Origin: JAZKIX01 sp040384645
GTDB taxonomy: Bacteria; Pseudomonadota; Gammaproteobacteria; Burkholderiales; Burkholderiaceae_D
NCBI GenBank assembly: GCA_040384645.1
Contig: JAZKIX010000219.1
Location: 1 to 22,094 of the forward strand
Length of the DNA stretch: 22,094 bases
Direction of reading: 5' to 3'
The notes under the pieces were generated by a model, which saw only the letters and a list, made by a program, of their open reading frames with translations, made no database searches and was not told where the DNA came from. Position numbers and translations under genes: made by a program. Within the stretch, counting starts at the first letter, position 1. Each line of letters opens with the position of its first letter. Positions 8,634 through 16,487 of this stretch are shown here, one piece after another.

Positions 8634-9224
8634 ATGGATATTTTATTGCTCGCAGGTAGCCCGTCGGTGCCATCGCGTTCGACCCGGCTATTGCATCACG
8701 CAGGTGAAAAACTGGCGCTGCTCGGACATCGCAGCGCCAAGTTGAACGTGCGCGATTTGCCGGCGCAAGCATTGCTGCACGCCGACTTCAGTCACCCGCA
8801 AATTATCGAGGCAATCGCGCTGGTGGGACGGGTCGATGCCGTCGTGATTGCCACGCCGGTCTATAAGGCGGCGTACAGCGGCATCTTGAAAGCCTTCCTG
8901 GATTTGCTGCCGCAAGATGGGCTGGCCGGGAAGTTAATATTGCCGCTGGCGTCCGGCGGCAGCCAGTCGCACATGCTGGCGCTGGATTACGCTTTGCGGC
9001 CGGTGCTGGCCGCGCTGTCGGCCAAACATGTATTGCCCAGTATTTACGCGACCGATGCGCAAATAATCTGGTCGGAAGATCAGGGCTTGATCCTCGATCC
9101 GGCCATCGCTCGGCGGATTGCTGAAGGGGTCGATCATTTATCCGACAGCCTTTTAACTCTACGCAATCGGGTCGTCACTCAAGCCCCGCCAACCCGTCAA
9201 ACAGCGCTGTCATGTAGCGCCTAA
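8634..9224 (+). CDS. ssuE: NAD(P)H-dependent FMN reductase SsuE
   Basis: A 196-aa flavin reductase supplying FMNH2 to the SsuD monooxygenase. The ATG at 8634 follows GGGAG at proper spacing; the frame is open four codons earlier through a TTG that overlaps the Shine-Dalgarno. Residues 6-17 (LAGSPSVPSRST) are the FMN-phosphate loop, and ATPVYKAAYSGILKAFLDLLP (about 73 on) is the family signature. DYALRPVL includes Y119, which appears to match the pi-helix tyrosine (Tyr118) of E. coli SsuE. Length is usual for SsuE. It is the first gene of an operon in the Pseudomonas order ssuEADCBF, with 154 bp before ssuA. That gap holds a small GC stem (GCAGGC 9264-9269 with GCCTGC 9273-9278) that could tune expression. 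Confidence 0.93.
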   Translation: MDILLLAGSPSVPSRSTRLLHHAGEKLALLGHRSAKLNVRDLPAQALLHADFSHPQIIEAIALVGRVDAVVIATPVYKAAYSGILKAFLDLLPQDGLAGKLILPLASGGSQSHMLALDYALRPVLAALSAKHVLPSIYATDAQIIWSEDQGLILDPAIARRIAEGVDHLSDSLLTLRNRVVTQAPPTRQTALSCSA

Positions 9225-9378
9225 AAATAAATGCGCAATATTCAATGCCGCCGCAATGCATGCGCAGGCCGCGCCTGCTGCCGCTGTCTGACGCTTAAAA
9301 TTTTGAATTAAATACACGAAATAAATTAACGCCACTCATGCCACTCATCCATAAAAATTCTACCAAGCAGGACATAAA

Positions 9379-10362
9379 ATGACTTTTGCAAACCATTCAA
9401 ACAAGCCACAAGACGGCAAGCGCCGCAGCGTCGGCATCCTCGCGATTGCCGCTGCATTCTTGATCGGCGTGCTGCCTTCGCTGGCCCAGGCTGAATCCAA
9501 AAATCTGCTGCGCATTGGCTATCAAAAATACGGCACCCTCACCATCCTAAAGGCCAAGGGCACTTTGGATAAGCGGCTGGCTGCGCAAGGCATCGAAGTG
9601 AAATGGACAGAATTCCCTGCCGGGCCGCAATTGCTGGAAGGCTTGAACGTCGGCAGTATCGATTTCGGCACGGTGGGCGAGGCGCCGCCGATTTTTGCCC
9701 AGGCTGCCGGCGCCGATTTGGTGTATATCGCCAATGAACCGCCATCGCCGCTGAGCGAAGCCTTGATCGTGCCAAAAGGTTCGACGCTGAAAAACGTGGC
9801 TGAGCTCAAGGGTAAAAAAATCGCCTTGAACAAGGGCTCCAATGTCCACTATCTGTTAGTCAAAGCTCTGGAAAAAGCCGGTTTGGAATACAAGGATGTG
9901 AATGTGATTTTTCTGCCGCCAGCCGATGCGCGCGCTGCTTTCGAGCGCGGCAGTGTCGATGCCTGGGTGATCTGGGACCCGTTCCTGGCAGCGGCTGAAA
10001 AGCAGCTCGGCGCCCGCATCCTGGTCGATGGCACCAATCTGGTCAGCAACCATCAGTTCTATCTGGCAGCCCGTCCATATGCAGAAAAAAATGCCGAAGT
10101 GATAAAGGCGATTGTCGAAGAGCTGGCCAAGGTAGACGACTGGGGGCGCCAGAACAGCAAGGAAGTGGCAACTATCTTATCGAAAGAACTCGGGATTGAT
10201 TTCAATGTGCTTGAACTGGCCGCGCAGCGATTTTCTTATGGCGTAACGCCGACCACGCCAGCCGTCATCGAGGCCCAGCAAAAAATCGCCGATGTATTTG
10301 CTAACTTGAAATTGATCCCCAAGAAAATCAATATCAAAGACGCCGTACTGGCCAAGAAATAA
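9379..10362 (+). CDS. ssuA: Aliphatic sulfonate-binding periplasmic protein SsuA
   Basis: A 327-aa solute-binding protein delivering alkanesulfonates to SsuBC. The ATG follows AGGA. The signal peptide is a positively charged N-region (KRRS), a hydrophobic core, and LAQA with likely cleavage near residue 38. The mature protein begins ESKNLLRIGYQKYGTL, the standard SsuA opening, followed by FPAGPQLLEGLNVGSIDFG, the GEAPPIFAQAAG segment and SVDAWVIWDPFLAAAE, all typical of sulfonate binders. Length is as expected. It lies between ssuE and ssuD (33 bp to ssuD). A separate promoter for ssuA is possible in the AT-rich stretch before it but is not demonstrable. Confidence 0.94.
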   Translation: MTFANHSNKPQDGKRRSVGILAIAAAFLIGVLPSLAQAESKNLLRIGYQKYGTLTILKAKGTLDKRLAAQGIEVKWTEFPAGPQLLEGLNVGSIDFGTVGEAPPIFAQAAGADLVYIANEPPSPLSEALIVPKGSTLKNVAELKGKKIALNKGSNVHYLLVKALEKAGLEYKDVNVIFLPPADARAAFERGSVDAWVIWDPFLAAAEKQLGARILVDGTNLVSNHQFYLAARPYAEKNAEVIKAIVEELAKVDDWGRQNSKEVATILSKELGIDFNVLELAAQRFSYGVTPTTPAVIEAQQKIADVFANLKLIPKKINIKDAVLAKK

Positions 10363-10395
10363 GCGGTAACCGCTCCCTATATCAAGGAAATCGAC

Positions 10396-11451
10396 ATGAG
10401 TCTGAATGTTTTCTGGTTTATTCCTACCCACGGCGACAGTCGTTATCTCGGTACCACGCATGGCGCACGGCCGGTCAATTATGACTATATGCGGCAAGTG
10501 GCGGTCGCCGCCGATACGCTTGGTTACGACGGCGTATTATTGCCGACCGGCCGCTCTTGCGAAGATGCCTGGGTGGTGGCATCGAGCTTGATCGGGGCGA
10601 CCCAGAAATTAAAATTCCTGGTCGCGATCCGGCCTGGTCTGTCGACGCCGGGATTGGCGGTGCGGATGGCGGCCACCTTCGATAGATTATCGAAAGGACG
10701 CTTGCTGATCAACGTCGTCACCGGCGGCGATCAGGCAGAGTTAGAAGCCGATGGCTTGCTTGCCGGGCATCAAGAACGCTATGAAATCTCGGCTGAATTT
10801 CTGAAGATCTGGCGTGCCAGCCTAGCCGGTGAGGGCGGCGCTGCCGGTTTCGATTTCGAGGGCAAGCACCTCAAGGTCAAGGGCGCCAACCTGACCTGGG
10901 GCGAACCGCCGGCCGCCGTGGCAGAAAAAATCGCCGATATCCGCGCCCGCGCTGCCAAGCATGGCCGCACATTGCGCTTCGGCATACGGCTGCATGTGAT
11001 CGTGCGTGAAACCAATGAAGCGGCCTGGAAAGCAGCGGAAGAATTGATCAGCCATGTCGATGACGACGTCATCGCACGGGCCCAGAGCGCCTTTGGCAAG
11101 ATGGATTCGGAAGGCCAGCGCCGCATGGCAGCGCTGCATGGCGGACGGCGCGACAAGCTTGAAGTCTCGCCCAATCTATGGGCTGGCGTCGGCCTGGTGC
11201 GTGGCGGCGCCGGCACTGCGCTGGTGGGCGATGCCCAGACCGTGGCAGCACGCATGCAGGAATACGCTGCACTCGGCATCGACACCTTCATCCTGTCGGG
11301 CTACCCACATCTGGAAGAATCGTATCGCTTTGCCGAACTGGTATTTCCCTTGTTGGGGAAAACGCCGGTCAGTGCTGAAGGAGAGACACTGACCGGTCCG
11401 TTTGGCGAAATTATTGCCAGCGATATTTTGCCAAAAGTATCGCAAAGCTAA
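10396..11451 (+). CDS. ssuD: FMNH2-dependent alkanesulfonate monooxygenase SsuD, with an internal in-frame deletion
   Basis: A 351-aa luciferase-family monooxygenase that cleaves the C-S bond of alkanesulfonates to sulfite and aldehyde using FMNH2 and O2. MSLNVFWFIPTHGD, TGRSCEDAW (C55, equivalent to Cys54 of the E. coli enzyme), RFGIRLHVIVRET (catalytic Arg/His pair), LWAGVGLVRGGAGTALVGD and SGYPHLEE (active-site Tyr) are all present. However, normal SsuD proteins have about 33 more residues between the HVRGAK-type strand and LTWGEPP, including the conserved PYPPLYFGGSS stretch. Here KVKGAN (ending at N165) joins directly to LTWGEPP with the frame intact (junction about 10888-10893). The deletion removes part of the TIM barrel and a likely cofactor-binding loop, so activity is doubtful. 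It could be a genuine deletion or an assembly collapse in a draft contig. The comparison rests on remembered family sequence. Confidence 0.9.
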   Translation: MSLNVFWFIPTHGDSRYLGTTHGARPVNYDYMRQVAVAADTLGYDGVLLPTGRSCEDAWVVASSLIGATQKLKFLVAIRPGLSTPGLAVRMAATFDRLSKGRLLINVVTGGDQAELEADGLLAGHQERYEISAEFLKIWRASLAGEGGAAGFDFEGKHLKVKGANLTWGEPPAAVAEKIADIRARAAKHGRTLRFGIRLHVIVRETNEAAWKAAEELISHVDDDVIARAQSAFGKMDSEGQRRMAALHGGRRDKLEVSPNLWAGVGLVRGGAGTALVGDAQTVAARMQEYAALGIDTFILSGYPHLEESYRFAELVFPLLGKTPVSAEGETLTGPFGEIIASDILPKVSQS

Positions 11452-11461
11452 GGAGAGCAAC

Positions 11462-12319
11462 ATGGCAGCCAGCATTTCATTCGACGCCGCTGCGGTTGAA
11501 CCCGGTGTCGTTTCTAAAGTTACTCCTGTAGCCAAATCCGCAGGCGCCAGCCAGGGGCGCAAATCCATATGGGACGCGCTGGCGCCTTGGGCGGTGCCGT
11601 TCGGCCTGGTCCTGATCTGGCAACTATCGGCGCAAGCCGGTTGGCTATCGACCCGTATCTTGCCCGAACCGCTGGCCGTTCTGAAGGCATTCTGGCGCCT
11701 GGCGGAATCGGGTGAGTTGTGGGCCCATGTGCGAACAAGCCTGTGGCGCGCCAGCGCCAGCTTTGCCATCGGTGCCGGGCTGGGCCTGCTGCTGGGCTTG
11801 TTGACCGGCACCTTCAAGACGGCTGAAACGCTGCTCGATACCTCGCTGCAAATGATCCGCAATATCCCCGCGCTGGCCTTGATTCCGCTGGTAATTTTAT
11901 GGTTCGGCATCGACGAATCGGCCAAATTGTTTTTAGTTTCCATCGGCGTATTTTTCCCGGTGTATTTGAACACCTTTCATGGCATCAAGTCGGTCGATAC
12001 CGCCTTGATTGAAATGGCGAAAAGTTACGGTTTGTCCGGTTGGGCGCTGTATCGCGATGTAATTTTCCCCGGTGCTTTGCCATCGATCCTGGTCGGCGTG
12101 CGCTTTTCGCTGGGGCTGGTGTGGGTGCTGTTGATCGTGGCCGAGACGATTTCGGCGCAATCGGGCATCGGCTACATGACGATGAATGCGCGTGAATTTT
12201 TACAGACCGATGTGGTGTTGGTCGGCATCTTGTTATACGCAATATTAGGCAAGCTGGCCGATGTATTGTCGCGCTGGCTGGAACGATATAGCTTGCGCTG
12301 GCATCCAGCGTATCAATAA
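11462..12319 (+). CDS. ssuC: Aliphatic sulfonate ABC transporter permease SsuC
   Basis: A 285-aa inner-membrane permease. The ATG at 11462 is preceded by AGGAGAG and lies 10 bp after ssuD; the longer open frame would run back into ssuD and is less likely. After a polar ~30-residue N-terminus there are about six membrane helices (PWAVPFGLVLIWQL first). The EAA-type loop ALIEMAKSYGLSGWALYRDV followed by IFPGALPSI is the ATPase contact motif of the SsuC/TauC family. The C-terminus ends with a basic tail after the last helix. Length is slightly above the E. coli protein because of the N-terminal extension. It partners with SsuB. Confidence 0.95.
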   Translation: MAASISFDAAAVEPGVVSKVTPVAKSAGASQGRKSIWDALAPWAVPFGLVLIWQLSAQAGWLSTRILPEPLAVLKAFWRLAESGELWAHVRTSLWRASASFAIGAGLGLLLGLLTGTFKTAETLLDTSLQMIRNIPALALIPLVILWFGIDESAKLFLVSIGVFFPVYLNTFHGIKSVDTALIEMAKSYGLSGWALYRDVIFPGALPSILVGVRFSLGLVWVLLIVAETISAQSGIGYMTMNAREFLQTDVVLVGILLYAILGKLADVLSRWLERYSLRWHPAYQ

Positions 12320-12350
12320 GCGTATTAATGAATCCACGAGGAATGACATT

Positions 12351-13208
12351 ATGCAAAGCAATCGTACCGAACAGAACAAGCTGCAAGCGGCCATTCCACC
12401 GGCTGCCGGTCGCGCCGGCTCGCGGCTGGCCTTACGCGGCTTATCGAAATCGTACGGCACGCGCAAGGTGCTGGACGCGGCCGATTTGGTCATCGAAGCC
12501 GGCGAATTTGTGGCCGTGGTGGGCCGCAGCGGTTGCGGCAAAAGCACCTTGCTCAGGCTGATTGCCGGGCTCGAATCGAGCGATCAGGGCCAGATCGTGT
12601 TCGGTCAATCAGGTATCGCCGGCACAGCGCAAGCCAAGCCCGAAATCCGCGTCATGTTTCAGGATTCCCGATTGCTGCCGTGGAAGCGGGTGGTGGACAA
12701 TGTGGCGCTGGGTTTGCCTAAAAAATCGAATCAAGCGCTTCAAGCTTTATCCAAAGTGGGCTTGCAGGACCGTGCCGGCGAATGGCCAGCCGTGCTGTCG
12801 GGCGGCCAGCGCCAGCGGGTAGCACTGGCGCGGGCGCTGGTGCACGAGCCGGACTTGCTGTTGCTGGACGAACCCTTGGGCGCGCTCGATGCCTTGACCC
12901 GGATCGAGATGCAGCAATTGATCGAATCCTTGTGGCAGACGCGCGGCTTTACCGCCTTGCTGGTGACGCACGATGTGCAGGAAGCGATTGCCCTGGCCGA
13001 CCGCGTGGTGCTGATCGAAGATGGGCGCATCACGCTGGATCAGCGCATCGATTTGCCGCGTCCTCGGGCGCGGGGCAATGCTTTTTTTGCCCAGTTGGAA
13101 CAACAGATTCTGGCACGGGTCTTGAAGCATCCGGCATCCAAACCGGATGCGCCGCTGGGCGATGTGTCCATGATCAAGACGATCAGTCAAGTCGCTTTTG
13201 CGATTTGA
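12351..13208 (+). CDS. ssuB: Aliphatic sulfonate ABC transporter ATP-binding protein SsuB
   Basis: A 285-aa ABC ATPase energising SsuC. The ATG at 12351 follows CGAGGA. Walker A is GRSGCGKST (59-66), the Q-loop is in VMFQDSRLLPW, the signature is LSGGQRQR (149-156), Walker B is LLLLDEP, the D-loop is GALD and the H-loop is in LVTHDV. The RLLPWK segment after the Q-loop is typical of the SsuB/TauB family. The N-terminal ~25 residues and a ~40-residue C-terminal tail extend beyond the core. It is 31 bp after ssuC and 67 bp before ssuF. The closing residues AFAI resemble the LQFAI end of the second importer's ATPase, a minor similarity. Confidence 0.95.
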   Translation: MQSNRTEQNKLQAAIPPAAGRAGSRLALRGLSKSYGTRKVLDAADLVIEAGEFVAVVGRSGCGKSTLLRLIAGLESSDQGQIVFGQSGIAGTAQAKPEIRVMFQDSRLLPWKRVVDNVALGLPKKSNQALQALSKVGLQDRAGEWPAVLSGGQRQRVALARALVHEPDLLLLDEPLGALDALTRIEMQQLIESLWQTRGFTALLVTHDVQEAIALADRVVLIEDGRITLDQRIDLPRPRARGNAFFAQLEQQILARVLKHPASKPDAPLGDVSMIKTISQVAFAI

Positions 13209-13275
13209 CTGGGGCGGCTCAAATGTATATGTCGAAGCAAATTCTAGTCGTCTGAAATCATCCCAAGGAAATAGC

Positions 13276-13491
13276 ATGACCATTCAGGCCATCAATGTAC
13301 GCAATCAGTTTCGCGGCAAGATCAAAGCCATTGTCGAAGGCATCGTGGTATCGGAAGTCGATGTCGAAACACCGGCCGGTATCGTCACTTCGGTCATCAC
13401 CACCCGTTCGGTCAAGGACTTAAATTTGCAGGTCGGTACCGAAGTGATCGCGCTGGTGAAAGCGACTGAAGTCGCGCTTGCCAAGTTATGA
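13276..13491 (+). CDS. ssuF: Molybdopterin-binding-like TOBE/Mop domain protein SsuF
   Basis: A 71-aa single-domain protein of the molbindin/TOBE type. The ATG at 13276 follows AAGGAA; the open frame upstream runs back into ssuB. The pattern 'INVRNQFRGKIKAIVEGIVVSEV ... VTSVITTRSVKDLNLQVGTEVIALVKATEV' (broken here for length) is the classic Mop fold: strand, GxV, hydrophobic strand, then a Ser-containing turn and VKATEV. Such proteins bind molybdate or similar oxyanions as oligomers. In Pseudomonas putida S-313 the last ssu gene, ssuF, encodes such a protein and supports organosulfur use, though its exact job is unclear. Its place after ssuB supports the same name here. Confidence 0.87.
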   Translation: MTIQAINVRNQFRGKIKAIVEGIVVSEVDVETPAGIVTSVITTRSVKDLNLQVGTEVIALVKATEVALAKL

Positions 13492-13519
13492 TCCGGCTTT
13501 AAATTTAATTGCTCTCATC

Positions 13520-14107
13520 ATGCTCAAACATCTTGCAGCCAACACCCGCGTATTGATCGTGCCCGGTTTGCACGGCAGCGGCGCCGAGCACTGGCAATCG
13601 CGCTGGCAACAACGTTACCCTTCGTTTGAGCGGGTGGTGCAGCGCCGCTGGGATTTGCCCGAGCTGGATGTGTGGGCCGATCAGGTGGCGCAAGTCTTGC
13701 AGCGATCAAACCAGCCGACGGTGATTGTCGCGCACAGTTTCGGTTGTCTGGCGACGGTGCGTTGCATCACACGCTTGCAGCGGTCACAACAATTACTGCA
13801 ATCGTCATCTTCGCCAGCATCGCCAGTCGTCGCGGCTTTGCTGGTGGCACCGGCCGATCCGGTAAAGTTTGGCGTCGCTGACGCATTGCGCCAAGGCAGA
13901 TTGCCGTTTCCATCCACGCTGGTAGGCAGTACCAACGACCCGTGGATGAGTGCAAACGCCGCTGCCGCTTGGGCCGGTCAATGGGGCAGCCACTTCGTCA
14001 ACGCCGGCGCCTTGGGCCATATCAATGCCGAGTCGGGTTTGGGCGATTGGCCGGAAGGAATGGCCTTGTTGGCAAACCTCAGCCGGGACGTTGAGCAAGC
14101 AGCTTGA
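13520..14107 (+). CDS. RBBP9/YdeN-type alpha/beta serine hydrolase
   Basis: A 195-aa cytoplasmic alpha/beta hydrolase of the Ser_hydrolase (RBBP9) family. GLHGSGAEHWQ (about 16-26) is the family's oxyanion/HG region, S73 in VAHSFG is the nucleophile, D140 in STNDPW and H167 in LGHIN complete the triad, and all are present. The ATG at 13520 has no clear Shine-Dalgarno; a TTG at 13478 overlapping ssuF is the alternative, but the fold starts after 13520. It lies 28 bp after ssuF, so it is probably the last gene of the ssu operon. Members are esterase-like with mostly unknown substrates; a role in organosulfur compound processing is only contextual. A polar Gln/Ser run (about 86-101) is a likely surface loop. 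Confidence 0.85.
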   Translation: MLKHLAANTRVLIVPGLHGSGAEHWQSRWQQRYPSFERVVQRRWDLPELDVWADQVAQVLQRSNQPTVIVAHSFGCLATVRCITRLQRSQQLLQSSSSPASPVVAALLVAPADPVKFGVADALRQGRLPFPSTLVGSTNDPWMSANAAAAWAGQWGSHFVNAGALGHINAESGLGDWPEGMALLANLSRDVEQAA

Positions 14108-14324
14108 GCGGTGCCTGATCCGATCCACGCCCCTTTGATTTATGTCGCCGGTTTAACCGGGATGCAGGCCGATTGTGAGCACTCTGCAACCGCGTTTTAT
14201 GTCTTAATGTAGATATACTCCCCACGTTTTTAATGAAATAGTGCCTCTCCCGCACGGATTTATTGGCTCACATTTAATACTGCATAGAGTATATTTGCGT
14301 GCTACAAAGCCGCTTAAAGACTTG
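14108..14324. other. Convergent intergenic region between ssu and asf operons
   Basis: No gene is visible. Two operons converge here, so terminators are expected, but I find no stem followed by a T run on either strand. The only local symmetry is CCGGTTTAACCGG at 14148-14160, and an 8-bp inverted pair spaced widely (14213-14220 and 14287-14294). Termination may be Rho-dependent. Confidence 0.4.
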
Positions 14325-14615
14325 CTAGCTCAATCCGCGTAGATAAGCCCACGGAAAAATCCCCCGTTCATGGCCGTCGCTAAAGATCAATTGCACCCCA
14401 TATAGCCCGACCGGGCGCATCTCGGTCAGGCGCACTTCAGGTGCAATCGTCAAGGGCAAGCCGCTGCGCAATTTTTCCGATTTGCATATGGAACATTGGC
14501 ATTGGCCGCGCAAAAAAACATTGTCCAGTTCTTGTTCTGTGCCATCGTTCCAGACGATGCGCAACACGCCTCTGGCCAGATGATTGTCGAGACTTAAGGC
14601 TTGAACGTTGTCCAT
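14325..14615 (-). CDS. DUF971 protein with zinc-type CxCxxC...H site
   Basis: A 96-aa single-domain DUF971 protein (the fold found at the N-terminus of gamma-butyrobetaine hydroxylase). Features: an LRIVWNDG opening, C39/C41/C44 in GQCQCSICKSE, H82 in SDGHERG, and the FPWAYLRGL ending. In the hydroxylase the matching three cysteines and histidine hold a structural zinc, so a metal site is likely here. The start is uncertain: ATG at 14615 is used, while ATG at 14624 would overlap the stop of the HEAT-repeat gene; neither has a clear Shine-Dalgarno, so coupling to the upstream gene is probable. It is the last gene of the asf-type operon. Stand-alone DUF971 proteins have no settled function; a link to Fe-S or redox protein handling is conjecture. 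Confidence 0.85.
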   Translation of the reverse strand: MDNVQALSLDNHLARGVLRIVWNDGTEQELDNVFLRGQCQCSICKSEKLRSGLPLTIAPEVRLTEMRPVGLYGVQLIFSDGHERGIFPWAYLRGLS

Positions 14616-14616
14616 G

Positions 14617-15594
14617 TCAGGCATTGGCAATATGGATTTGTTCCAGTGCCAGACGCGCCGCCTTGCGCACTTCCGGGTCAGGATCGTGCTGGGCGGTTTC
14701 CAGCGCGGGCAGGGCGGCCGGCAGGCGGATTTCACCCAAGGCCAAGGCCGCTTCCTTGCGCAGATTGCTGATTTCATGGCGCAGCGTTTCGATCAGAGCC
14801 GGCAGCGCCAGGGCTGTGCGCAAACGGCCCAGACTGCGGGCGGCGCGCAGGCGCACTTGCCAGTACGCGTCGTGCAAGGCGTCGATCAATTCGACCGCGG
14901 CAGCGTGCAAGCCGAGCTTGCCGATGGTGGTGGCGGCCTCTTCCCGCACTTGCCAGCTTGCATCGTGCAAACCGGCCAACAGTGCCGGCAAGACACTGTC
15001 GCCGCTGGCGAAACCCAGTGCGCCGATGGCGGCGCGGCGTACTTCAGGTTCCGGGTCGGCGCTGGCCAATTGGGTCAGTGCAGGCAGCGCATCGGTATGC
15101 TTCAGATAGCCCAGCACGGCAATGGCTTCACGCCGAATCGCCGGATCGGCATCGGCCAAGGCAGCCAGCGCGGGGCTAAAGCTGGCAGCGACCCGCAGTT
15201 CACGCAAAGCCCGCAGCAGTGCCACCCGCACAAAGGCTTGCGGATGGGATAAGTGCGGCAACAGCAGTTGCGCCGATGAAGGGTTTTTCAAGTCGCTCAG
15301 GCTTTGCGCTGCCGTGGCGCGTACCGCCGCATCGGTGTCTGACAGCGCCGTAATCAAGCCAGCGACGCCGGCATCGCTCTCAAAGGCTTCCAGCGCCTTG
15401 GCCGCTTCCAGTCGTACCGCGGAAACCGGGTCGCGCAAGGCATCGATGAATAATTGGGCATGTTCGTCGCCGTCAAAGTCGGCCAGCGCCAGTACGGCGA
15501 TGCGGCGGATTTCGCCATCGGGCGATTGCAGGCGTTGGGCAATTTCTTGCAGTTCAGGGTCGTAGCTAAAGTCTATAGTCATGGAATGTCTCAT
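14617..15594 (-). CDS. HEAT-repeat (PBS-lyase-type) protein
   Basis: About 325 aa made almost wholly of 31-residue alpha-alpha repeats with the spacing DP..xVRxxAAxALGxL (for example DPVSAVRLEAAKALEAF, DTDAAVRATAAQSLSDL, DPEPEVRRAAIGALGF, DPDPEVRKAARLALEQI), nine or so units from about residue 20 to the end. No catalytic motif, signal peptide or membrane segment is seen, so it should be a cytoplasmic binding scaffold. ATG at 15594 overlaps the ATPase stop as ATGA; ATG at 15582 (MTIDFSYD) is the alternative start. HEAT proteins of this type serve as chaperone or lyase-like partners of cofactor proteins, but the partner here is unknown; the AsfA/AsfB pair or the ABC importer are candidates. Confidence 0.88.
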   Translation of the reverse strand: MRHSMTIDFSYDPELQEIAQRLQSPDGEIRRIAVLALADFDGDEHAQLFIDALRDPVSAVRLEAAKALEAFESDAGVAGLITALSDTDAAVRATAAQSLSDLKNPSSAQLLLPHLSHPQAFVRVALLRALRELRVAASFSPALAALADADPAIRREAIAVLGYLKHTDALPALTQLASADPEPEVRRAAIGALGFASGDSVLPALLAGLHDASWQVREEAATTIGKLGLHAAAVELIDALHDAYWQVRLRAARSLGRLRTALALPALIETLRHEISNLRKEAALALGEIRLPAALPALETAQHDPDPEVRKAARLALEQIHIANA

Positions 15595-16487
15595 ATCGCA
15601 AATTGCAGGCGTGATGCCGGAATAGCCGCAGGCGTAATGCCCAGTGGCGTCAGGCGCGCCAGGGGATGGGATTTGCCTTCGGGGTGCAGTAGCGCCAGGC
15701 AATGGCGCTTCAGTTCAATGAAGGCGCTGGAGGTGACCAGGTCGGCGGTGCGCGGCCGTGCGAATGGCAACGCGATTTCTTCGATGATGCGGCCAGGACG
15801 TGGGCTCATTACCAGAATCCGGTCGGCCAGAAACAGCGCTTCATCGATATCGTGCGTGATGAACACGATGCTGGTCTGGATGCGCTCCCACACTTCCAGC
15901 AGCAATTGTTGCATCATCAGCCGGGTCTGCGCATCGAGCGCGCCGAACGGCTCGTCCATCAGCATTACGCGTGGATGGTTGATCAGCACGCGGGCGATTT
16001 CCACCCGCTGCATCATGCCGCCGGAGAGCTGGGTCGGATAGTGTTTTTCAAAGCCTTCCAGCCCGACCAGCTTGAGCAAGTCACGCGCTTTGGCATGGCG
16101 CTCTTCGCGCTTGATGCCTTTCATTTTCAGGCCGAAAGCCACGTTGTCGAGCACGCTTTTCCAGGGGAATAAAGTATGGTGCTGGAATACCAGCCCGCGC
16201 TCCGGATGCGGACCACGCACAGCTTCGGCATCGACCAGGATCTTGCCGCGACTCGGTATGAGATGGCCTGCCAGCGCGCCCAATAAGGTTGATTTGCCGC
16301 AGCCAGATGGTCCCAGAATTACAACGAATTCCCCCGGCTTTACTTTCAGCGAAACGTCTTGCAAGGCTTCAAAAGCATGTTTGCCTTGTCCCAGATAAAT
16401 ATGCAGACGATCAATCTCGATGCTGCCGTAACTTGGCAAGATCTTTGGCAAAATCGATGGTGGAACTGTTGGCGAAGTGAGAGTCAT
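15591..16487 (-). CDS. ABC transporter ATP-binding protein (SsuB/TauB/AtsC-like) of the asf-type importer
   Basis: A 298-aa ABC ATPase. Walker A GPSGCGKST (59-67), Q-loop VFQHHTLFPW, signature LSGGMMQR (154-161), Walker B VMLMDEP (174-180), D-loop FGALD and H-loop in FITHDIDEA are complete. The FPWKSVLDNVAFGL segment is that of the nitrate/taurine/sulfonate import group. The C-terminal ~60 residues (from LALLHPEGKSHPL) extend past the core. The ATG at 16487 lies two bases from an assembly gap, so upstream sequence cannot be checked. If that gap is 1 modulo 3 long, the permease stop and this start overlap as ATGA. Known arylsulfate (Ats) and taurine importers are the closest functional analogues; the substrate is inferred to be a sulfonate or sulfate ester. 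Confidence 0.9.
   Translation of the reverse strand: MTLTSPTVPPSILPKILPSYGSIEIDRLHIYLGQGKHAFEALQDVSLKVKPGEFVVILGPSGCGKSTLLGALAGHLIPSRGKILVDAEAVRGPHPERGLVFQHHTLFPWKSVLDNVAFGLKMKGIKREERHAKARDLLKLVGLEGFEKHYPTQLSGGMMQRVEIARVLINHPRVMLMDEPFGALDAQTRLMMQQLLLEVWERIQTSIVFITHDIDEALFLADRILVMSPRPGRIIEEIALPFARPRTADLVTSSAFIELKRHCLALLHPEGKSHPLARLTPLGITPAAIPASRLQFAI

Noticed and set aside
9264..9278. Small GC hairpin between ssuE and ssuA as a terminator
   Set aside because: Stem of only six pairs with a 3-nt loop and no T run; mentioned as a possible tuning element only.
14213..14294. ATATACTC/GAGTATAT inverted pair between the convergent operons
   Set aside because: Eight bases spaced by 66 bp in AT-rich sequence is weak and can arise by chance.
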